From Nitrososphaerales archaeon TH5895 (GTDB lineage: Archaea; Thermoproteota; Nitrososphaeria; Nitrososphaerales; Nitrososphaeraceae): a DNA stretch of 5,721 nucleotides. Shown here piece by piece: positions 1 to 4,837 of the stretch. Numbering within the stretch: position 1 is the first letter of the stretch; the number at the start of each line of letters is the position of its first letter. Location of the stretch: the NCBI GenBank assembly GCA_014523695.1, contig JAATVS010000555.1, positions 1 to 5,721 of the forward strand, read 5' to 3'. The notes below the pieces were generated by a model. The model ran no database searches. It had not been told where the DNA came from and saw only the letters and a program-made list of their open reading frames with translations. The translations under genes were made by a program, and so were the position numbers.

Positions 1-234
1 AATGATACTATGAGGATTCTCACAATCTTTACAGCTATCCTACTACCACTAACTCTTATTCCTGGTATTTACGGCATGTATGCACTCGACTTGACCAATA
101 TTGTCAGTATACCAACAGGATTTTTGATTGTCGTTTTCATGATGATTATAATGGCTACCATTCTATTCTTGTTTTTCAAGCAAAAACAGTGGATTATGTC
201 TAGGGATAAAGATCAAACAGCACAAGAAGAATAA
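1..234 (+). CDS. CorA-family divalent cation transporter, C-terminal fragment (5' end outside window)
   Basis: This is the membrane end of a CorA-type Mg2+/divalent cation channel, which works as a homopentamer in the cytoplasmic membrane. The frame is open from base 1, with residues NDT preceding the first ATG at 10, so that ATG is an internal Met and not a true start. The stretch TIFTAILLPLTLIPGIYG is a typical CorA pore helix, with the conserved LPLTLI..IYGM pattern. A short loop (ALDLTNIVSIPTG), a second helix (about FLIVVFMMIIMATILFLFF) and the basic KQKQW tail follow, as in the family. The signature Gly-Met-Asn is Gly-Met-Tyr here (73-81). The large cytoplasmic N-terminal domain lies off the left edge. 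The acidic tail after KQKQWI is slightly longer than usual. The family call is firm; substrate and activity are not, given the changed motif. Confidence 0.85.
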   Translation, partial: NDTMRILTIFTAILLPLTLIPGIYGMYALDLTNIVSIPTGFLIVVFMMIIMATILFLFFKQKQWIMSRDKDQTAQEE

Positions 235-363
235 AACAATGAATCTAATGCTATTAGTAAAATGAGAACCGAGGAAGACTTTTGTTAGCCTCAATCAGCA
301 AGGTACATTATGAAAGAAAAGAGCAGCTGGCTCCTAGCTAGGGGTGCACAGTCCTAAATTAGT

Positions 364-392
364 CTATATTTTTCACCGGAATATAGGCGGTG
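364..392. repeat. Two interleaved inverted repeats in the convergent spacer
   Basis: CTATATT (364-370) is the reverse complement of AATATAG (380-386), and CACCG (374-378) is the reverse complement of CGGTG (388-392). The arms alternate in pseudoknot order, with connecting loops of 3, 1 and 1 bases. A 1-base loop cannot easily span a 7-bp stem, so the two hairpins are more likely alternatives. The block directly abuts the stop codon of the minus-strand patatin gene (393-395). Neither hairpin is followed by a T run on the patatin strand, so it is not a standard intrinsic terminator. A role in forming the 3' ends of the two converging transcripts is a guess. Confidence 0.6.
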
Positions 393-1715
393 TCAATCCA
401 GCCTTCTATTTAATACTTCAAGCGTCTTCACTTCACCCATTTTGATTGACTCCTTTATCGTTTGTGGAGAAAAATCTGCATTTTCATACATATGGGGAAA
501 GGGTTCATCGCGTGTTATGTAAATGAGATCCTTTATCTCAGCACCACGCTCGTGCTTGATTTTTTTATATTTACGACGAATTTTTTTGAGTTGTTCCTGA
601 TCTACCTTTGACAGATCAATATGATTTTCGATCAGATCATAGAGTTCATCGATGTACTTGAGATACATCGTAATTACCTTTGACATGGTTACACTATGTT
701 CAGTTTTGTCAGAAAACATAATATCTCTTGCTCTATGATAGACTTCAGGTAAGTTCTTTGGTAACAAATCAACTTTTTTTGGGTAGTTTTCAACAAGAAA
801 TATCCGCTTGTCGTTCACAGGAGATGCGTCTATGACCTCTCGTAGTGGTGTATTACTCAGTAAACTTCCGTCCCAAGAATATATTCCTTGTTCAACTTCT
901 ACCCAACGAAAATTGTATAAAGGATAAGCAGAAGTAGCAAGTATATGCTTTGGTGTTATTTGTTCCTTTGAACTGTCGAATGTTAAAGGTTGTGCATTTA
1001 AGATGTTTACTGCCGTTAATATCAAACGAGAGTTAGGGTTTCCATCTGGCCTTAATTTATCATAATTGATATAGTTTTCTAAGGTTTTCACCAAGGGCGT
1101 ATGGTCATATATATATGTCCAATTTTGTGGCGTGAAAAACTCTGGATCTGACAGAGCAGTTTCCTGCAGCCATCTTGGTCTAAACATCTTCTCATTCCCA
1201 AAAATAGCCGAGCTGTAGAAAGATCGAAACTGCCTCATCTTTATATCACGTTCGTCGTGATAGGTTTTTGAAATACTAATTTTTTCATCGGCGGCGCTCA
1301 AGGCTGTTGCTATGCCATCATAGAAATAGGTAGATGATTGTGGCAGCATCTTTTCCACAAAATCAGGTATGGAGCTCGAAGGAGGAGGAATTATTTTATC
1401 CAAGTCTACAAAACTCTCGGATAGTTCCAGCCAGAACCGTTCTAACGCTTCTTGTGGATGTTCTTTATCTTTGCTTCCAGCTATAATGGCAGCATTTATA
1501 CCACCGATAGATGTGCCTGCAATGATATCTACTTTGATATTGTTATTCGCGATAGCTTTGAATACTCCACAGCCAAATGCCCCCAAAGATCCGCCGCCTT
1601 GGAGTACCAACACATTTTCAATTGTGTTATCATCATTGGCAGCTTGACTGCCACTATTCGGATTATTTGTTTTCAGTGTTGATGGTGAGGGCTCTGTCAG
1701 TTTCTTCCTTCTCAT
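393..1715 (-). CDS. Patatin-like phospholipase with DUF3734-type C-terminal region
   Basis: A 440-residue predicted lipid acyl hydrolase. Residues 1-33 are a polar, low-complexity leader (Ser/Asn/Pro rich) without a signal peptide. The patatin domain begins at about 35: VLVLQGGGSLGAFGCG holds the glycine-rich oxyanion loop (G40-G45), GTSIGG (67-72) is the GxSxG nucleophile elbow with Ser69, and the dyad Asp is D282 in WDGSLLSNTPL, a DGS variant of the usual DG(G/A). All catalytic elements are therefore present. Residues from about 320 onward, including YHRARDIMFSDKTEHS and a long charged helical stretch rich in Lys/Arg (373-390), match the DUF3734 region found after bacterial patatins. The ATG at 1715 is preceded by an in-frame TGA 12 bases upstream, so the start is well constrained. 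The protein is probably cytoplasmic or membrane-peripheral, releasing fatty acids from membrane lipids or acyl esters. The true substrate is unclear in an archaeon with ether lipids. Confidence 0.9.
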   Translation of the reverse strand: MRRKKLTEPSPSTLKTNNPNSGSQAANDDNTIENVLVLQGGGSLGAFGCGVFKAIANNNIKVDIIAGTSIGGINAAIIAGSKDKEHPQEALERFWLELSESFVDLDKIIPPPSSSIPDFVEKMLPQSSTYFYDGIATALSAADEKISISKTYHDERDIKMRQFRSFYSSAIFGNEKMFRPRWLQETALSDPEFFTPQNWTYIYDHTPLVKTLENYINYDKLRPDGNPNSRLILTAVNILNAQPLTFDSSKEQITPKHILATSAYPLYNFRWVEVEQGIYSWDGSLLSNTPLREVIDASPVNDKRIFLVENYPKKVDLLPKNLPEVYHRARDIMFSDKTEHSVTMSKVITMYLKYIDELYDLIENHIDLSKVDQEQLKKIRRKYKKIKHERGAEIKDLIYITRDEPFPHMYENADFSPQTIKESIKMGEVKTLEVLNRRLD

Positions 1716-1789
1716 TTCTTCACTTCATTATTTAGTTCTATTCATTAGTTTTATCATCCTTTCTCATTCTTGATATTCATTCTTAGGAC

Positions 1790-1800
1790 TTTTTTATAGG
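1790..1800 (-). promoter_or_regulatory. TATA box of the patatin gene
   Basis: On the minus strand this reads CCTATAAAAAA, the best archaeal TATA box in the window. With the usual spacing of about 26 bases from box centre to start site, transcription would begin near 1769. That leaves a leader of about 54 bases before the ATG at 1715, long for a gene type that is often leaderless. No strong BRE or Shine-Dalgarno is evident. Placement is inferred. Confidence 0.5.
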
Positions 1801-2004
1801 GAACCCCATTGAATTAACGGAAATAAGTAAATACATTGTCGTACCAGAAGGCAAAGGTGTACGCTAACGTTATACTATGAGCGTGCAACAAAGTTATCCC
1901 AAAGAAAAAGATGAAGAATAGAGCCTACAGGAATTGGAAATTAGCGGTATTAAATAAATGAATAAACGTTCTGCCTACAATCATACTCTACGCTAGATAT
2001 CCCG

Positions 2005-2157
2005 TCAGTTTGCTTGTTCCATCGCCATATTGGTCCATGGATCATTGGGTAGCATCCAAGCGAATTTGTGATAGATCCAATCAATGAGTGCTATAATAAA
2101 TGATGATTGAACGAATTGATTGGGACAGCATTCATACCAAGAGGAAGAGGGAGTCAT
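2005..2157 (-). CDS. Possible small protein, 50 residues, unrecognised
   Basis: An ATG at 2157 opens a 50-codon frame ending in TGA at 2005. The product has a Ser/Cys/Tyr start (MTPSSSWYECC), a hydrophobic middle (FIIALIDWIYHKF) and a Trp/Met-rich end (WMLPNDPWTNMAMEQ). It contains four tryptophans, unusual for random AT-rich sequence. The middle could be a short membrane or amphipathic segment. The frame is open for eight further codons upstream, back to a TAG, without another ATG. No convincing TATA box or ribosome site precedes it, and the composition could be chance. I do not recognise it. It lies between the RibD-like and patatin genes, in the same orientation. Confidence 0.25.
   Translation of the reverse strand: MTPSSSWYECCPNQFVQSSFIIALIDWIYHKFAWMLPNDPWTNMAMEQAN
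2077..2123. repeat. 9-bp perfect inverted repeat
   Basis: CCAATCAAT at 2077-2085 is the exact reverse complement of ATTGATTGG at 2115-2123, with 29 bases between the arms. It falls inside the possible small ORF at 2005-2157. It is not followed by a T run on either strand, and the arms are AT-rich, so it may be chance or a regulator site. Confidence 0.4.
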
Positions 2158-2234
2158 ATAACATAGGAATCTAGTAATTTGATACTATGATGACACAGAT
2201 TTGCATGGTTTGATAGATCTTCGTCCAGTTATCT

Positions 2235-3329
2235 TCAGAGTACCTTACGTTCCTCCAACGGATGGACATATACATTTAATTTTTCATCCTTGATCTTGTT
2301 TGAGCTTAATAATATGGATCCTTCTATCTCGCTGCCGTCTAAACCTAGACCTGTTGATCCAGCTGCGGTTGTAGGATCAATATATTTGTCTGAAGGAAAT
2401 ATATCCTCACCGGGAAACGGTTCTAAGGAGATTCTTTCTTCACCCAATAGTCCTTCCCTCCTAACTCCCTCAGACATTATACGTCCGCCGTCATTTAGTA
2501 TCAAGTCAATCCCATACTTTTGTTTGAGTTCTTGCATTGCCCGACATAGATCAAAGTTTTCTCCTGTAGCAATATAGCTAACTAAACTTGACTCTTCTAT
2601 CCTTTTCGAAGCGAAGTCAAAGCCAGAATTATTAGTAATAAAAATCGTATGTATGTTATTCTCAGGATTCAAAACTGCAATTTTATTTTGCAAATAATTG
2701 TCTACAATTTCTAATTTCTTAAAAGTTGATTCCGATCTCGCGATTATTATATAGTAATAGGGACCCATACTATTAACGCTGCTCGCTGAATCATCTTTAC
2801 GGTTCATGATGGTCTCAAGTCTTACCAGATCTTCATACAGTGATATATTGTCCTGCTTTAAATGATCTCCAAAGAAATGCCAGTTCCAGATATTGTTTTT
2901 GTTTGTCATCAAATTAACTGCACTGACTAGGATCGCTTTCCTTCCCAGGATTATTCTATGCGTGGAGGCAAAAATGTTATCTCCTAGCCTTCTTTTACCT
3001 CCGCTCAAAAGAAGGAGTCCACCTTTGGGTTGTTCAGGAATTTTGTATACATACCACCCCTTCAAGTCAGATTTAGTGTTTGCAACCAGAAAACTAGTTG
3101 CTTGGTAAGGAATTTTCATTCTTTTAATAAATTCGTATGAGGCCCCGATCACAATTTCAGGCAAGACACGGTCAAGAGATCTCAAACCGAAATCTTGCAA
3201 AGGATGAATAATTTCAATACCTCGCGATTTGAAATGATTAAAGTGGTCAATTGTAATCTTTTTAGAATCTAATAATTGTAGCAACCGATTGACGTAATTA
3301 TCGTACGATAGTGCTTCTCGTTTCTCCAA
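2235..3329 (-). CDS. Divergent RibD C-terminal / dihydrofolate-reductase-fold protein
   Basis: A 364-residue protein that I read as a distant member of the RibD_C/DHFR fold, the NADPH-dependent reductase domain of riboflavin synthesis. Support is by pattern only. PYQATSFLVANTKSDLKG (74-91) parallels the family's first strand and S-x-DG region. GRKAILVSAVNLMTNKNN (129-146) parallels the DAILVGaGTv..DNP segment. YGIDLILNDGG (272-282), followed by GLLGEERISLEPFPGEDI (293-310), parallels G.r.ilvEGG...LvDElrl...P. The key EGG is NDGG here, and the usual Asp-Glu pair is Glu-Glu. Residues 1-70 form an extra N-terminal, probably helical extension. The start is a TTG at 3329; the frame stays open 18 codons further upstream without ATG, GTG or TTG, and the next internal ATG is residue 71, exactly where the family core begins. 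The substrate is unknown. A pterin- or pyrimidine-reducing role is plausible but the deviations leave activity uncertain. Confidence 0.6.
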   Translation of the reverse strand: MEKREALSYDNYVNRLLQLLDSKKITIDHFNHFKSRGIEIIHPLQDFGLRSLDRVLPEIVIGASYEFIKRMKIPYQATSFLVANTKSDLKGWYVYKIPEQPKGGLLLLSGGKRRLGDNIFASTHRIILGRKAILVSAVNLMTNKNNIWNWHFFGDHLKQDNISLYEDLVRLETIMNRKDDSASSVNSMGPYYYIIIARSESTFKKLEIVDNYLQNKIAVLNPENNIHTIFITNNSGFDFASKRIEESSLVSYIATGENFDLCRAMQELKQKYGIDLILNDGGRIMSEGVRREGLLGEERISLEPFPGEDIFPSDKYIDPTTAAGSTGLGLDGSEIEGSILLSSNKIKDEKLNVYVHPLEERKVL

Positions 3330-3369
3330 TGCAAATCCAACAGCTGTTAAGGCTGCCCACCTTATTACT

Positions 3370-3380
3370 TTACTATACCC
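3370..3380 (-). promoter_or_regulatory. TATA-like box of the RibD-like gene
   Basis: On the minus strand this reads GGGTATAGTAA. A start site about 26 bases on would fall near 3347, about 18 bases before the TTG at 3329, which supports that start over the internal ATG at 3119. The core TATA is nearly symmetric (CTATAC on the plus strand), so it could also serve rightward transcription into the short unit at 3411. Confidence 0.35.
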
Positions 3381-3410
3381 GTATCATTTGTCACACATTT
3401 CGAAAGGAGG

Positions 3411-3458
3411 ATGAAGAGAAGACAATGTAGGACTTGCAATAAGACAAGACTCAATTGA
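3411..3458 (+). CDS. Possible 15-residue leader-type ORF with a CxxC
   Basis: ATG at 3411 directly follows AAAGGAGG and opens a 15-codon frame encoding MKRRQCRTCNKTRLN, a very basic peptide with one CxxC pair. A hairpin with a T6 run lies 33-57 bases after its stop. The purine run touches the ATG with no spacer, which is wrong for a working Shine-Dalgarno, and the peptide has only half of a zinc-ribbon motif. It could equally be a noncoding transcript or nothing. No family is recognised. Confidence 0.15.
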   Translation: MKRRQCRTCNKTRLN

Positions 3459-3490
3459 AGTTTCTCTTAGCAGGAGCACAGGAGATATTT

Positions 3491-3515
3491 GAGTCGATCA
3501 CATTGACTCTTTTTT
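3491..3515 (+). terminator. Hairpin plus T6, terminator-like
   Basis: GAGTC (3491-3495) pairs with GACTC (3505-3509), extended inward by a G-T pair, with a 7-base loop, and is followed at once by six T residues (3510-3515). This has the form of an intrinsic terminator for plus-strand transcription, yet no substantial plus-strand gene lies upstream in the window. Poly-T alone is also sufficient for many archaeal terminators. The stem is short, so chance is possible. Confidence 0.35.
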
Positions 3516-3560
3516 AAGCTGCATTGGTACCTTCGTTGAGATCGAATCAATGGGCCTAAC

Positions 3561-3570
3561 AAATAAAAAA
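3561..3570 (-). terminator. T-rich tract downstream of ZIP gene
   Basis: The minus strand reads TTTTTTATTT here, about 165 bases after the ZIP stop codon. Archaeal RNA polymerase commonly terminates on such tracts without a stem. It is the first strong T run after that gene. The assignment is inferred. Confidence 0.3.
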
Positions 3571-3732
3571 GGGTATTAGATAAGATTTAAGTCACCTGCC
3601 ATGACCTAATGCCGTTACTAATTGGGAACGTAGGAATACAGTTACGAGATCCATTCCATTTTTTGAAAGTACCGAATACATATAGAGCTAAGTACGGACA
3701 GATAATTTTGTAATTCACCTTCTCAACAAATA

Positions 3733-4446
3733 TTATCCTCCAACGGTTCTTACAATAGCAAACCCGATGATAAAACCCAAAACGGCACCGAACGTTGGAA
3801 GCCACTTTCGATCTTTATGAGCTTTTGGGATCATATCAAAATAGAGCATATAGAAAATGCCTCCAGCGGACACAGCTAGGATGATAGCAATAATATTGGC
3901 CATACCTTGCATAAAAAATAGTCCCACTAGTCCAAGGAATATCGGAATTATAGATACAATACCTATTGCTGTGAGCGCCTTTCTTGGGTTATTTTTAAAA
4001 GCAGTCTTTCCAGTCATCATTTCTCGATACGATGCAATACCTTCCGGAACATTCTGTATTCCAATCAAGATCGCTAGAGCCATAGCAGGACCAGCAGCTG
4101 CAATGGAAGCACCTATAGCAAGGGATTCTGGAATTGAATCCAATCCGATACCCAGCAGTATGCCAGCTCCACCACCTTTTTTTTCCGCAATGACGTCAGC
4201 TAATGTGAAAATAATGGATCCTGCCAAAAATGCCAGTATTGTAAATACAATACCAAGGTGCTCTTCCGCCTCTATGACCATTTCGAATACCGCTGCAGCC
4301 ATTAGTATGCCTGCTCCAAACGCTGTGAAGAATAATACCTGTTGCTCAGAGAAATTTCTTTTTCGTGCGAACAATGCGCCAACAAAAGACGTACCACCTG
4401 CGAATGCAGTTATAGCAATTACTGTAAGAATTTCTGTTATATCAAT
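3733..4446 (-). CDS. ZIP-family metal transporter with non-standard start
   Basis: An integral membrane metal-ion transporter of the ZIP family. The usual gene-caller start would be the TTG at 4374 (213 residues), but the same frame continues upstream with ILTVIAITAFAGGTSFVGAL, a convincing first ZIP helix, to about ATT at 4446 (237 residues); an in-frame TAA lies at 4480-4482. Numbered from that ATT, helices fall near 6-26, 37-58, 63-86, 95-115, 117-138, 159-179, 183-205 and 216-235, giving the family's eight. The metal-site motifs are GLDSIPESLAIG (101-112, helix 4) and IQNVPEGIA (130-138, helix 5): both Pro-Glu pairs are kept, but the His of the classic HNIPEG is Asp103 in helix 4 and Gln131 in helix 5. 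The loop between helices 3 and 4 is short (AEKKGGG) and lacks the histidine cluster. Helix 7 ends YFDMIPKAH. Zn2+, Fe2+ or Mn2+ import is plausible; the ion cannot be read from sequence. Confidence 0.85.
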   Translation of the reverse strand: MDITEILTVIAITAFAGGTSFVGALFARKRNFSEQQVLFFTAFGAGILMAAAVFEMVIEAEEHLGIVFTILAFLAGSIIFTLADVIAEKKGGGAGILLGIGLDSIPESLAIGASIAAAGPAMALAILIGIQNVPEGIASYREMMTGKTAFKNNPRKALTAIGIVSIIPIFLGLVGLFFMQGMANIIAIILAVSAGGIFYMLYFDMIPKAHKDRKWLPTFGAVLGFIIGFAIVRTVGG

Positions 4447-4489
4447 CGCCGTAGTGAGTTCACACTTAGCTAGGAGAACTTATCGTGGC

Positions 4490-4500
4490 TCTATATGCTT
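4490..4500 (-). promoter_or_regulatory. TATA-like box of the ZIP gene
   Basis: The minus strand reads AAGCATATAGA. Transcription would start near 4468, about 22 bases before the ATT at 4446 and 94 bases before the TTG at 4374. The spacing favours translation from near 4446, in line with the first membrane helix being coded there. The box is only moderately good. Confidence 0.35.
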
Positions 4501-4721
4501 GATAGTACTTTTCGATTGACCATTTACAGAATAGTTTAGCATTGATGTGGTTAATGCATAACGGGAGTTGTCTGAATTTTGGGTCAAATAGCTGACAAGT
4601 AAATCGAGCTGATAAGAGTTAATCTAGGCTAATTCGAATTGCAAAGGAAGAATGATCCGTCGCAGAATTTGCTCATTCGGCTGAATCAATACACTGCTTG
4701 AAATAAATGGGGGGATAAACC

Positions 4722-4744
4722 GGTGGCAGAATTTTCAGGCCACC
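4722..4744. repeat. 6-bp perfect hairpin in folD-ZIP spacer
   Basis: GGTGGC (4722-4727) and GCCACC (4739-4744) are reverse complements around an 11-base loop, a GC-rich stem in an AT-rich spacer. It lies about 94 bases after the folD stop on the minus strand, with no T run after it. It could be a 3'-end stem of the folD transcript or a regulator site. Confidence 0.5.
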
Positions 4745-4811
4745 ATAAAATGATATTTGTTGTATTCTATTATAGGTATTTAGTATAGTCTGAAAGAGAT
4801 CAGATATTAAC

Positions 4812-4817
4812 AAAAAA
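4812..4817 (-). terminator. Poly-T terminator of folD
   Basis: The minus strand carries six T residues here, 20 bases after the folD stop codon. T runs alone commonly terminate archaeal transcription. No stem precedes it, and the assignment is inferred from position. Confidence 0.4.
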
Positions 4818-4837
4818 TAGATTATGCAGATTCCAGG

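Larger units (their letters stand above)
1716..2234. other. 519-base spacer between RibD-like and patatin genes
   Basis: This spacer contains the patatin promoter, a possible nine-codon upstream ORF (1728-1757, minus), a 26-codon stop-free protein-like stretch on the plus strand (1787-1864), a possible 50-residue minus-strand ORF (2005-2157) and a 9-bp inverted repeat. No recognised domain, tRNA-like cloverleaf or insertion-sequence end was seen. The stretches with protein-like composition separated by stops suggest it may include decayed coding sequence, but no family could be named. Confidence 0.4.
3330..3732. other. 403-base spacer between ZIP and RibD-like genes
   Basis: This spacer holds the RibD-like promoter near its left end, a possible short plus-strand unit (3370-3515: TATA-like box, AAAGGAGG then ATG, 15-codon ORF, hairpin with T6) and a minus-strand T-rich tract at 3561-3570 that could end the ZIP transcript. 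The stretch 3587-3732 is open in a minus frame that continues from inside the ZIP gene, but that frame shows no recognisable motif and is treated as chance. Confidence 0.4.
4447..4837. other. 391-base spacer between folD and ZIP genes
   Basis: It contains a poly-T tract just after folD, a 54-codon open stretch in frame with the folD stop (4673-4837, minus), a 6-bp perfect hairpin at 4722-4744 and the ZIP promoter at the left end. Several CTGA boxes occur on the plus strand near 4570-4614, but they lack the other boxes of a C/D guide RNA. No tRNA-like fold or recognisable gene was found. Confidence 0.4.

Noticed and set aside
10..234. A stand-alone 74-residue membrane protein starting at ATG 10
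   Set aside because: The frame is open to base 1 and the residues are the CorA pore region, so the ATG is an internal Met of a gene cut by the window edge.
374..392. CACCG/CGGTG hairpin as an intrinsic terminator of the patatin gene
   Set aside because: On the patatin strand it is followed by A residues, not T residues.
1369..1682. Plus-strand ORFs of 92 and 76 residues opposite the patatin gene
   Set aside because: They lie antisense to the conserved oxyanion-loop and GxSxG coding region and have no recognisable features.
4..2190. Repeated word ATACTATGA at 5-13, 1872-1880 and 2182-2190
   Set aside because: Nine AT-rich bases three times in 5.7 kb is within chance, and the contexts share nothing else.
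2100..2193. Two perfect C-box motifs (ATGATGA at 2100-2106 and 2187-2193) suggesting C/D guide RNAs
   Set aside because: No CTGA D box follows either at suitable distance, so the C/D architecture is absent.
3587..3805. 72-residue minus-strand ORF overlapping the ZIP 3' end
   Set aside because: Its first part is an out-of-frame reading of the ZIP gene and the rest shows no motif; TTT/AAT-rich sequence explains it.
3857..4519. 220-residue plus-strand ORF opposite the ZIP gene
   Set aside because: It is the antisense reading of the ZIP membrane helices (rich in Ala, Ile, Pro, Ser), a common artefact opposite hydrophobic proteins.
4541..4614. Series of CTGA boxes after TGATGT, resembling a C/D sRNA
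   Set aside because: The C box is imperfect and the spacing to the CTGA boxes (over 20 bases) does not match archaeal guide RNAs.
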